A program made the translations under genes and the position numbers. A DNA stretch of 20,039 nt from Bacillota bacterium. Lineage in GTDB: Bacteria; Bacillota; Clostridia; Lachnospirales; Cellulosilyticaceae. The stretch spans positions 1 to 20,039 of the forward strand of contig JAEWMQ010000064.1 of the NCBI GenBank assembly GCA_023393125.1, read 5' to 3'. The notes under the pieces were generated by a model. That model did no database searches. It worked only from the letters and a program-made list of their open reading frames with translations, and was not told the origin of the DNA. The number at the start of each line of letters is the position of its first letter. Positions within the stretch are counted from its first letter, which is position 1. This document shows positions 7,832 through 15,740 of the stretch, one piece after another.

Positions 7832-9364
7832 ATGAAATCTAAAAGTCTCTTAAAATGGGGAGTCATTATTGGGGCTGTTGTCATTATTGGTATTTCTCTT
7901 GGTACTATAGGTTACATATACACGAAGGTAACTGAATTTGATCAAGTATTTGCCCAAAATGTATATATTGAAGATCTATCTGTTGGCGGTTTAACAAAGG
8001 AAGAAGCTACACTTAAGCTAAAAAACATGAAAGAATCTGAACTAAAAGAGCAATCTCTCATTTTGTACAAAGATGAAATCAAAAAGCAGATTGCATGTAA
8101 TGAACTTGGTATAACCTATAATATTGATGAGACTATAGACGAAGCTTTTGAATTAGGCCATCAGGAATCATTCTTTGAAAAATATCGCATTTCAAAAGAA
8201 GGGCTAGCAAGTCCTGAAAAATTTGAACTTGAAAAGACCCTTAGTGATGAACCTATCCATAACTTCATAAAAGAAAATGCAACATTTTTTTATAAAGAGC
8301 CCGTTAATGCTAGTATGGAAAGAAAAAATAGACAGTTTATCATTACAAAGGAAATAGAAGGTGAAGCTATAGACGAAGAAGCTACCTTTGAAAAAATTAA
8401 AGAGGCATTAAAGGAGCCTGAGAATAATCTTATAGAAGTAGAAGCTGTTACTCAAACAATTGAACCTGAATATACAGAAGCTTCTTTTTCAGATGTACAA
8501 ACCCTTATTTCAAGCTTCTCTACTTCCTATAATGATGCTAGTGCTAATCGTAACGAAAACCTAAAAGTAGCAGCACAAAAAATTAGTCGTATGCTTTTGC
8601 CTGATGAAGTTTTCTACTTATCTAATCAATTAGAACCATTTACCGAAGCAGCAGGGTATAAAAATGCCGGTGTTATCGTCAATGGTAAAATAGAAGATGG
8701 TTTAGGTGGTGGAGTCTGCCAAGTAGCTTCTACACTTTACAATGCTGTTCTTTTAACAGACATTGAAATTGTTTCTAGACAAAATCACTCCTTACCAGTT
8801 GCTTATGTACCACTGGGAAGAGATGCTACCTATGCAACAGATATTATTGACTTTAAGTTTAAAAATAATACAGGTTATCCTATATTTATTGAAGGATACT
8901 GCGAAAATAATCAAGTATATGTAAATATCTATGGTCATAAAGATGCTATACCTGAATATGATTACAAATTTGAGTCTGTAGTAACAGAAGTTATTCCTGC
9001 TCCCGCTACTAAATATGAAGATGATCCAACACTTGAAAAAGGTAAAGAAAAGGTAGAAGTAAAAGCTTTAGATGGTAAGCGTGTTAAACTATATAAACTG
9101 TATTACAAAGATGGTGTACTTGAGAAGAAAGAGTTAGTAAATAATAGCTATTATAAACCTAGAGCTGCTGTTATTAAACGTGGTACGAAAGAAGTGGCAG
9201 ATAACCATACATCTACTACACCACAAGTTACTACACCTTCTACTACAAATCCTAACGATACAGAAACAACTTCTAATAAAAATGAATCATCTATACCTAT
9301 AGATGATGTTCCTCCATCAGTTGATCCGTATGATGTAAATAATTTTGAAGTTATACAACAATAA
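7832..9364 (+). CDS. VanW family protein with G5-like domain, membrane anchored
   Basis: A 510-residue envelope protein with AGGAGGTG (7820-7827) close before its ATG. Residues ~8-30 are a membrane helix (WGVIIGAVVIIGISLG). Residues ~45-220 look like putative peptidoglycan-binding repeats (VGGLTKEEATLKL is the usual entry). The VanW domain spans roughly 226-370, with the conserved GLGGGVCQVASTLYNAVLL and RQNHSLPVAYVPLGRDAT segments. A G5-like beta domain follows (~375-450), then a Thr/Ser/Pro/Asn-rich tail. VanW was first named from vancomycin-resistance clusters, but most clostridial copies are core genome and their biochemical role is unproven. No other van genes are nearby, so this alone does not suggest glycopeptide resistance. 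It ends at a strong terminator shared with the convergent PBP gene. Confidence 0.92.
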   Translation: MKSKSLLKWGVIIGAVVIIGISLGTIGYIYTKVTEFDQVFAQNVYIEDLSVGGLTKEEATLKLKNMKESELKEQSLILYKDEIKKQIACNELGITYNIDETIDEAFELGHQESFFEKYRISKEGLASPEKFELEKTLSDEPIHNFIKENATFFYKEPVNASMERKNRQFIITKEIEGEAIDEEATFEKIKEALKEPENNLIEVEAVTQTIEPEYTEASFSDVQTLISSFSTSYNDASANRNENLKVAAQKISRMLLPDEVFYLSNQLEPFTEAAGYKNAGVIVNGKIEDGLGGGVCQVASTLYNAVLLTDIEIVSRQNHSLPVAYVPLGRDATYATDIIDFKFKNNTGYPIFIEGYCENNQVYVNIYGHKDAIPEYDYKFESVVTEVIPAPATKYEDDPTLEKGKEKVEVKALDGKRVKLYKLYYKDGVLEKKELVNNSYYKPRAAVIKRGTKEVADNHTSTTPQVTTPSTTNPNDTETTSNKNESSIPIDDVPPSVDPYDVNNFEVIQQ

Positions 9365-9397
9365 AAAAACGGCTATGAAATTTCATAGCCGGTTTTT
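9363..9397. terminator. Bidirectional terminator between vanW and the PBP gene
   Basis: A perfect 22-base palindrome CGGCTATGAAA/TTTCATAGCCG (9370-9391) flanked by A7 on the left and G-T5 on the right. The palindrome centre has no unpaired spacer, so about four central bases would form the loop in RNA. The symmetric A and T tracts allow termination from both strands. Confidence 0.9.
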
Positions 9398-9407
9398 ATT
9401 GGTATTT

Positions 9408-12059
9408 TTATCCCTGTGGAAAGAAGAAACCATCATCATCATCTATATCTGGTGTAGGACTTGGCTCTACTGTTGGTGGTAAACTTGGCTCTGGTATAAT
9501 AGGTGTTGGTGTAGGAATAATTTCTCCTGTATTTTCATCAGGTATATCTGGTGTTGGAGTGGTTCCTGGAATATCACCTGGATTTTCTGTATCCTCTATA
9601 TTATCTGGTCCATGAATATCACATACTTCATCTTGAACAATAACACCATCTACTAACTTTCTTACACGAGTTTCTTTAACACGTTTATCTACTGGGCAGT
9701 ATTCATTAGCTACTTTATGTGATTCTGTACAAACTTCAACTTCTACGTGTAAATCACAGTATTCAGTAGGTTTATCACCAGCTGTAAAGAATTCACTTTC
9801 AACAACATGATTTGGATCAGCTTCACAAAGAGCAGTAGCACGTTTATTTGAAACTTTACAAATCTTAAGCTCAGAAACACCACTATTGTCAATATCAACT
9901 TTAGGGAATGACTTGTATTCTAGATTTTCATGAATTTCACTCATAATTTTACCCCAAATAACAAGGTGATAGTTGCCACCATTATTAATTGGTGCAGGTT
10001 GAGAATATCCTGTCCATATAGTAGCTACGTAGTATGGCGTATAACCTGAAAATACAAAGTCTTTATTATCACTAGTAGTACCTGTTTTTCCAGCAATAGG
10101 CATACCTTTAAAGTTAGCTCTTACTCGAGCTCCCGTATGTGGATTTGGACCATCCACAACTTCTTGCATCATATCCGTTAACATACGCGCTGTAGATTGC
10201 TTCAGCACAGTATGAGAGTTAAGGGCAATAGCCTCATTTGTATTATCGATTAGAATACGGTCCTCACTATCTTTTACTTGAGTATAAAAAACTGGCTTTA
10301 CATAAACACCATCATTAGCAATGGCTCCATAAGCTGCATTAAGCTCAAGTGGTGTAACACCTTGTGTAAGTCCACCTAATGGAAGAGAGTGTACCTTATC
10401 TGCATCTGTTAAAGTTGTAAATCCAAAGCTCTTTAAATAATCAAACGCATTTTCAATACCAACCACATCAACTGCTGTTTTAACAGCAATAACGTTCATT
10501 GAGTTAGCAATGGCTTGACGTACTGTATAGGTTCCTTCATAATTATTGTCCCAATTTCTAGGTGACCAAGTCGTACCATCTCCTAATTTATAAGAAACAC
10601 GTTCATTAGCAATCTCAGAACCTGGTGAAAGTTGTCCCATATCAAGGGCAGGTGCATACGCTGCTAAAACCTTGAAAGTAGAACCTGGCTGTCTTTTAGC
10701 TTGAGTTGCATAATTAAAGCTTAGGTTAGTCTTCTCACCACGACCTCCAGAGAGTGCTTTTACTTGCCCTGTTGCATAATCCATGAGTACAAAAGAGGCT
10801 TGTGGCTGAGGTTGTTTAATCAAGCTTTCAGTATAAGTGTCTTCTGAGGTTACACCCCATTCTTCAAGTTGTTGTTGTTTAAAACTTTCAACTTCTTCTT
10901 CATTATTAACAATAATATTATAAACTTGATGTTTAAATTCTGTACCATCTGCTTTCTTACCTGCGACACTATAATCTAATTGAATCTTATAAAGATGAGC
11001 AGGGTAGAGACTATCATCTTGGATGTATTTATCTGCAATTTCCTGCATATTACTATCCATTGTACTATAGATTTTTAGACCGCCACCATAAATCATCTTT
11101 TTCGCATTTGCTTCTGTATAGCCTTGATCTTTTAAGTCTGACACCAATTGGTTGAAGAGTGCATCTACAAAATAACTATGTGGCTCTTTTTCAAGATACT
11201 CTTGATGAACCTCATAAATATTTTCATATGGATTTTCTTTTAAGGCTGCTGCATGTTCTTCTGGCGTAATATAACCTTGGTCCTCCATTTTTTGAAGTAC
11301 AACCTTAACCTTCTCCCAGTTATTCTCTGGATTAGAAATAGGGTTGTAGTAAGTTGGCCTTTGAGTAATAACTGCAATAACTACACTTTCTGTTAAACTA
11401 AGATCGCTTACATCTTTGCCAAAGTAACGCTTAGAAGCTGCTCTAACACCTGAAACACCTTGTCCTAGTCCAATTGTATTTAAATAATATTCTAAAATAG
11501 TATCCTTCGAATAAAGCTTCTCAAACTCGATTGCTAAATATTGCTCTTGAATCTTACGCGTAAATGCTTTATCAGAAGTTAAAATATTATTCTTAATAAG
11601 CTGTTGGGTAATGGTACTTGCCCCTTCACTTAGGGAACCATTTTTTAAGTTCGTTACAATTGCCCTAAAAATACCTCTAATATCAATACCATTATGCTCA
11701 TAAAAACGTTCATCTTCCGTAGCAATAACAGCCTGTTGCAAATAAAGAGGGATCTCTTTAAGTTCTGCATATTCTCTATTTTCTGCCGGTTCAAAGCTAT
11801 CGATGATATTGCCCTCTGAATCATATATAAAGGAAGTATAGTTTCCTTGTGGACTAATGTCCAGTGTAGATGGATCAGGGGTACTTTTTATAATACCGAT
11901 AAAAATGCCTAAACCTCCACCTACTACGGCGAACATACCGATAATAAGGGATATAATAATAATACGAAAAGCTGTGACCTTGCCTTTCTTTTTCATTTGC
12001 TTTGTTTTACTTTTAGTTTTTTTCTCTATTTTGTCTCGAGAATTCTTTGAGTAATTCAT
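9408..12059 (-). CDS. Class A penicillin-binding protein (bifunctional transglycosylase/transpeptidase)
   Basis: An 883-residue PBP1A-type enzyme that polymerises lipid II glycan and cross-links peptide stems. A Lys-rich cytoplasmic head (1-29) precedes a membrane helix (~31-57). The GT51 domain shows EDERFYEHNGID with catalytic Glu115, GASTITQQLIKN (146-157) and a KIQEQYLAIEFE segment. The transpeptidase domain has the nucleophile motif STFK (Ser460-Lys463), SMN (520-522) and KTGTT (658-662). After the catalytic domain lies a segment with six cysteines (734, 745, 768, 777, 788, 813), then an acidic Pro/Thr tail ending in DDDDGFFFPQG. A GGAGGAGG site lies directly upstream of the start. It converges with vanW and has its own promoter in the 12060-12547 gap. 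Confidence 0.95.
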   Translation of the reverse strand: MNYSKNSRDKIEKKTKSKTKQMKKKGKVTAFRIIIISLIIGMFAVVGGGLGIFIGIIKSTPDPSTLDISPQGNYTSFIYDSEGNIIDSFEPAENREYAELKEIPLYLQQAVIATEDERFYEHNGIDIRGIFRAIVTNLKNGSLSEGASTITQQLIKNNILTSDKAFTRKIQEQYLAIEFEKLYSKDTILEYYLNTIGLGQGVSGVRAASKRYFGKDVSDLSLTESVVIAVITQRPTYYNPISNPENNWEKVKVVLQKMEDQGYITPEEHAAALKENPYENIYEVHQEYLEKEPHSYFVDALFNQLVSDLKDQGYTEANAKKMIYGGGLKIYSTMDSNMQEIADKYIQDDSLYPAHLYKIQLDYSVAGKKADGTEFKHQVYNIIVNNEEEVESFKQQQLEEWGVTSEDTYTESLIKQPQPQASFVLMDYATGQVKALSGGRGEKTNLSFNYATQAKRQPGSTFKVLAAYAPALDMGQLSPGSEIANERVSYKLGDGTTWSPRNWDNNYEGTYTVRQAIANSMNVIAVKTAVDVVGIENAFDYLKSFGFTTLTDADKVHSLPLGGLTQGVTPLELNAAYGAIANDGVYVKPVFYTQVKDSEDRILIDNTNEAIALNSHTVLKQSTARMLTDMMQEVVDGPNPHTGARVRANFKGMPIAGKTGTTSDNKDFVFSGYTPYYVATIWTGYSQPAPINNGGNYHLVIWGKIMSEIHENLEYKSFPKVDIDNSGVSELKICKVSNKRATALCEADPNHVVESEFFTAGDKPTEYCDLHVEVEVCTESHKVANEYCPVDKRVKETRVRKLVDGVIVQDEVCDIHGPDNIEDTENPGDIPGTTPTPDIPDENTGEIIPTPTPIIPEPSLPPTVEPSPTPDIDDDDGFFFPQG

Positions 12060-12082
12060 AATTTCCTCCTCCTCAACGCTAT

Positions 12083-12111
12083 ATTATATCAAAAATATCA
12101 GTTTTAAGCAA
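12083..12111 (-). promoter_or_regulatory. Promoter for the PBP gene
   Basis: Read on the minus strand: TTGCTT (12111-12106), a 17-base spacer, and a consensus TATAAT (12088-12083). It lies 24 bases before the start codon, giving a very short leader that contains the GGAGGAGG site. Confidence 0.6.
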
Positions 12112-12482
12112 AAATAAGTATTAGGCATTACCTACCTATTATATAACAGTTTTGATTTTAAATATATAACAAACAGATTAAGTTTTCCTCAAATACTATT
12201 ATTGCCAGTATTTCCACTATTTATATTCAATGATACACTGAATTTATTCCTATTATTATATAGCTATGATAAATACAAATAGCTCATATCTACTAATAAA
12301 ACTATTTCTAGACTACTTACTTGCTTTAAATACTAGGGGTGATTTGAATTATCATTAGTTATAAAAATACATATAGCACTTAAGCCTACTTAAAATTTAT
12401 GATACCTTACCAACTTTTAAAGAATTAAAGTTATATTATTCGTTACAATAATATATAAGAAAAAAAAATACGTAAATTAAGG
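12112..12482. other. AT-rich divergent intergenic stretch
   Basis: No credible coding frame on either strand. The stretch is AT-rich with many short TATA-like tracts. The only distinct structure I see is a 9-bp inverted repeat at 12432-12455. No riboswitch, T-box or ANTAR-type twin hairpin could be recognised, and the glnN leader itself is only about 30 bases long. Confidence 0.6.
12432..12455. repeat. 9-bp inverted repeat upstream of the glnN promoter
   Basis: TATATTATT (12432-12440), spacer CGTTAC, AATAATATA (12447-12455): perfectly symmetric arms. It lies 27 bases upstream of the -35 box, a usual activator position. It does not fit the GlnR/TnrA consensus (TGTNA-N7-TNACA). Pure AT symmetry can arise by chance in such DNA. 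Confidence 0.45.
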
Positions 12483-12512
12483 TTGTCATCCTTTAAATCA
12501 CCGTGTTATATT
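12483..12512 (+). promoter_or_regulatory. Promoter for glutamine synthetase III gene
   Basis: TTGTCA (12483-12488), an 18-base spacer, TATATT (12507-12512). The expected transcription start is near 12519, about 30 bases before the start codon, with AAAGAGG at 12534-12540 as the ribosome binding site. Confidence 0.65.
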
Positions 12513-12550
12513 TATGAAGACGAAATTAATAGTAAAGAGGTATCGATGTG

Positions 12551-14656
12551 ATGAACGATTTAAAGCTTTCTGATTTATTTGGAGTAAATGTTTTTGACGA
12601 TAATTTAATGCGCGAGCGATTACCTAAAGCAATTTATAAAAAATTACATAATACCATTGATAAGGGATTGCCTCTTGATCCTGCCGTGGCCGATGTAGTT
12701 GCTAATGCTATGAAAGATTGGGCAATCGAGAAAGGTGCTACTCATTTTACACATTGGTTCCAACCAATGAACGGTAAAACAGCAGAAAAATATGATTCTT
12801 TCTTATCACCAACTTCTGATGGTCGTATGATTATGGAGTTTTCTGGCAAGGAATTAATTAAAGGTGAAGCAGATGGTTCATCCTTCCCATCTGGTGGTTT
12901 AAGACAAACCTTTGAAGCAAGAGGATATACTGTTTGGGACTGTACTTCTCCAGCCTTTTTAAAAGAAGATGCAAGTGGGGTAGCACTTTGCATCCCAACT
13001 GCTTTTTATTCTCATACTGGTGAAGCTTTAGATAAAAAATCTCCATTATTACATTCTATGGAATGTATTCAAAGCGCGGGTCTTCGTGTTTTAAGAGCCA
13101 TGGGAGATGAAATATCAACAAAAGTAACAGCTACTGTTGGTGCAGAGCAAGAATATTTCTTAGTTGACAAAAGACAATACCAACAACGTAAAGATTTAAT
13201 TTTTGCAGGTCGTACACTTTTCGGAGCTATGCCTCCTAAGGGACAAGAAATGGAAGACCATTATTATGGTAGTATTAAAGAAAAAATTTCTAAATACATG
13301 CGTGACATTGATGTAGAGCTTTGGAAGCTAGGCGTACCTTCAAAAACAAAACATAATGAAGTTGCACCTGCACAACATGAATTAGCACCAATCTTTACAA
13401 CTGCTAATGTAGCTTGTGATCAGAATCAACTCATCATGGAAACACTCCAAAAAGTAGCTAATAGACATGAACTCGCTTGTCTATTACACGAGAAACCTTT
13501 TGCTTATGTTAATGGTTCTGGAAAACATGTTAATTGGTCACTTGTAACAGATACAGGCAGAAATCTATTTTCACCTGGAAAACATCCTAAAGAAAATAAA
13601 GAATTTCTTCTCTTTACATCAGCAGTGATTAAAGCAGTAGATGTTCATGCTGACTTATTAAGACTTTGTGCTGCCACAGCAGGTAATGATCACCGTTTAG
13701 GTGGTAATGAAGCACCCCCTGCTATTATCTCTATTTTCCTTGGAGACGAAATCACACACTTACTCGAACAAATCTCTCAAGGAGAAGAAGTTATTGAAAA
13801 AGGTAAACAAATGATGGAAATGGGTGTTGCTACATTACCACAATTAAAGAAAGAGTCTTCTGATCGTAACAGAACATCACCTTTTGCTTTTACTGGTAAT
13901 AAGTTTGAATTTAGAATGTTCCCATCATCTGAGTCTATTGCTGAAGCTAATACTTTCTTAAATGTTATGGTAGCCGATATACTTAACGAATTTGCAAATC
14001 GCTTAGAAGCAGCAGAAAATGTTGAAAAAGAAATCGAAAACATTGTTAGAGAAACTTATCTTAATCATAAACGTATCATCTTTAATGGTAATGGTTATTC
14101 AGCTGAATGGGTAGAAGAAGCAGCACGTCGTGGATTATCTAATTATAAAACAACAGTAGATGTCCTTCCTTGCTTTATTAGAGAAGATTCCATTGCTTTA
14201 TTTGAAAGAAATCAAATCTTCCAACGTTGTGAGCTTTTTGCACGTTACGAAATCTTATTAGAAGAATATTATAAAACGCTTAACATAGAAGCTAGAACAA
14301 TGCTTGATATGGTTCAAAAACAGATTATGCCTGCTACCTTACAATATACAACACAAATTGCAGAACATATTATTGCTTTAAATAAAGTTGGTGTTTTTGA
14401 AGTCAATGCACAAACAGAGCTTTTACAAAGTTTAACTACTGCTATTAATAATTTAAAACAATGTACTGATAAGTTACACCAAGGTCTTGAACAAAGTACT
14501 CATATTGAAGATGCTTATGATAAAGCAGTATTCTTCAAAGAGCATATTTTAGTAGCCATGGAAGCTTTACGCCAAGTAGCAGATGAATTAGAATTATTAA
14601 TTGATGAAAGAGCATGGCCAATTCCAACGTATGGAGAGCTTTTATTTAGAGCTTAA
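12551..14656 (+). CDS. glnN: Glutamine synthetase type III
   Basis: About 701 residues, the length of GSIII, far longer than GSI (~450). It makes glutamine from glutamate, ammonia and ATP as a large dodecameric cytoplasmic enzyme. GSIII-specific features are the N-terminal MEFSGKELIKGEADGSSFPSGGLR block (~98-121), HNEVAPAQHELAPIF near residue 270 (active-site strand with metal-binding Glu), NDHRLGGNEAPPA near residue 380, and the NRTSPFAFTGNKFEFR segment (~440-455). The long helical C-terminal region is also typical. Two adjacent in-frame starts exist, GTG 12548 and ATG 12551; I prefer the ATG, ten bases from AAAGAGG. The gene stands alone with its own promoter and terminator, as expected for an independently controlled nitrogen-assimilation gene. 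No GlnR box was recognised. Confidence 0.96.
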   Translation: MNDLKLSDLFGVNVFDDNLMRERLPKAIYKKLHNTIDKGLPLDPAVADVVANAMKDWAIEKGATHFTHWFQPMNGKTAEKYDSFLSPTSDGRMIMEFSGKELIKGEADGSSFPSGGLRQTFEARGYTVWDCTSPAFLKEDASGVALCIPTAFYSHTGEALDKKSPLLHSMECIQSAGLRVLRAMGDEISTKVTATVGAEQEYFLVDKRQYQQRKDLIFAGRTLFGAMPPKGQEMEDHYYGSIKEKISKYMRDIDVELWKLGVPSKTKHNEVAPAQHELAPIFTTANVACDQNQLIMETLQKVANRHELACLLHEKPFAYVNGSGKHVNWSLVTDTGRNLFSPGKHPKENKEFLLFTSAVIKAVDVHADLLRLCAATAGNDHRLGGNEAPPAIISIFLGDEITHLLEQISQGEEVIEKGKQMMEMGVATLPQLKKESSDRNRTSPFAFTGNKFEFRMFPSSESIAEANTFLNVMVADILNEFANRLEAAENVEKEIENIVRETYLNHKRIIFNGNGYSAEWVEEAARRGLSNYKTTVDVLPCFIREDSIALFERNQIFQRCELFARYEILLEEYYKTLNIEARTMLDMVQKQIMPATLQYTTQIAEHIIALNKVGVFEVNAQTELLQSLTTAINNLKQCTDKLHQGLEQSTHIEDAYDKAVFFKEHILVAMEALRQVADELELLIDERAWPIPTYGELLFRA

Positions 14657-14665
14657 TACAATATT

Positions 14666-14708
14666 AAAAAGTGTTTTGTAGACTACTATGTCTATAAAAC
14701 ACTTTTTT
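14666..14708 (+). terminator. Intrinsic terminator of glnN
   Basis: AAAAAGTGTTTTGTAGAC (14666-14683), loop TACTAT, GTCTATAAAACACTTTTT (14690-14707): an 18-bp stem with one G-U pair, ending in a T-run. The A-tract also permits reverse-strand function. Confidence 0.9.
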
Positions 14709-14739
14709 AAATTCTTTATGGATAAATTTATAAGGAATA

Positions 14740-14748
14740 TGCTATAAC
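14740..14748 (+). promoter_or_regulatory. Extended -10 promoter element upstream of the PfkB-like gene
   Basis: TG-C-TATAAC (14740-14748) is an extended -10 lying 36 bases before the start codon and just after the glnN terminator. No good -35 hexamer is visible, which extended -10 promoters can tolerate. Confidence 0.45.
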
Positions 14749-14784
14749 TATATAAGTAGACTAACACGAAGGTTGGTGAAATAA

Positions 14785-15723
14785 ATGATTATTACAATAA
14801 CCCCCTTTCCATCAATTGAATACATATATGATATTGAGAGTTTGACTCCTAACTGTCAACTTTCCTCCCAAAATGTATCTCTAAACATCTTATCAAAAGG
14901 GGTTTATAGTGCTCAAATGATGAAGGTACTTCAAGAAGAGCCTATATTATTAAGCAGCTTTGGAGGATTTGCTGGAAAAAGCATTAAACACTATTTAGAT
15001 AAAGCTAAGGTTAAATCTGATATCGTTTGGACAGACTATGAGACTCCTCATCAGGTCAAAATTACACTCAAATCTGAACCTGACTACTATGCTATTTGTA
15101 CTGAAGAAGATTTTACTATCGAAAAAGAACTACTTAAATTAAGTTATAAGCTTAAAAGTCATATAAAAAAAGTATCTACTTTGGTTTTATCTGGTAGATT
15201 ACCTCATGGGCAAAATCCCAAAATATATAAGGAATGGATAAAAGAAGCCAAAGCCCATAATGTTAAGACTCTTGCTTCAACAGGGCAAAAAGAAGTTCTT
15301 GACTGTATTCTAGAAGAAAAGCCTTATGCACTTATGTTTACAGCCAATCAGCTCAAAGAACTCGGATATAATACGACAACTGTAGAAGTTATTTTAGACC
15401 AATTAATTCCTTTATTTGAGCACGGCATTCACTATATTGGTGTTTACTTAAAAGAAAAAGGTGCTATAATGCTTGCTAAGAACAAATATTGCTTAGTAGA
15501 ATCCCCCTCTATACCTATTGCTCAAAATAATACAGCTGCAAGTGGTGCATTTTTAGGTGCCTTTGCTATTGGTATTAATCGTAAATATGAATTAGAGCGA
15601 TTTTCTAAGCTTTGCTTATCTGCCGCTTTGGCAGCTCATTCAAATGTTAACCAACAAATATGTACGAGAAAAGATGTGGAAGTTCGTTTGAAGAAAACGA
15701 AAATCAAACAGCTTATTCGTTAA
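14785..15723 (+). CDS. Degenerate PfkB-family (1-phosphofructokinase-like) protein, probably not an active kinase
   Basis: A 312-residue protein with the length and fold order of 1-phosphofructokinase/tagatose-6-phosphate kinases. The N-terminal ITITPFPSIEY takes the place of the usual TLNPALD strand, SSFGGFAGKSIKHYLD (58-72) matches the conserved GGFTG segment, SGRLPHGQNP (136-145) matches SGSLPPG, and the MFTANQLKELG region (~184-194) stands where KPNxxEL occurs. The substrate loop GGKGxN is reduced to LSKGVYS (36-42). The C-terminal catalytic GAGDS motif reads NTAASGAFLGAF (249-260): no aspartate is present, and the catalytic base position is Ala255 or Ser253 depending on alignment. This argues for a pseudokinase or a binding/regulatory protein. 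It reads through 17 bases before hflX, probably cotranscribed. Confidence 0.8.
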   Translation: MIITITPFPSIEYIYDIESLTPNCQLSSQNVSLNILSKGVYSAQMMKVLQEEPILLSSFGGFAGKSIKHYLDKAKVKSDIVWTDYETPHQVKITLKSEPDYYAICTEEDFTIEKELLKLSYKLKSHIKKVSTLVLSGRLPHGQNPKIYKEWIKEAKAHNVKTLASTGQKEVLDCILEEKPYALMFTANQLKELGYNTTTVEVILDQLIPLFEHGIHYIGVYLKEKGAIMLAKNKYCLVESPSIPIAQNNTAASGAFLGAFAIGINRKYELERFSKLCLSAALAAHSNVNQQICTRKDVEVRLKKTKIKQLIR

Positions 15724-15740
15724 TTAAAGAAAGGAATTTT

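Noticed and set aside
7832..9364. Vancomycin resistance cluster
   Set aside because: Only a VanW-domain protein is present. No vanA/B-type ligase, vanH, vanX or vanRS genes are nearby, and VanW proteins are common in core clostridial genomes.
11857..12054. Plus-strand hydrophobic 65-codon frame
   Set aside because: It is antisense to the membrane segment and Lys-rich head of the PBP gene; the hydrophobic look follows from that.
12519..12550. Riboswitch, T-box or ANTAR-controlled leader before glnN
   Set aside because: With the best promoter at 12483-12512 the leader is only about 30 bases, too short for any of these.
12742..14043. Several minus-strand open frames inside glnN
   Set aside because: All are antisense to a fully conserved GSIII coding sequence and lack ribosome sites.
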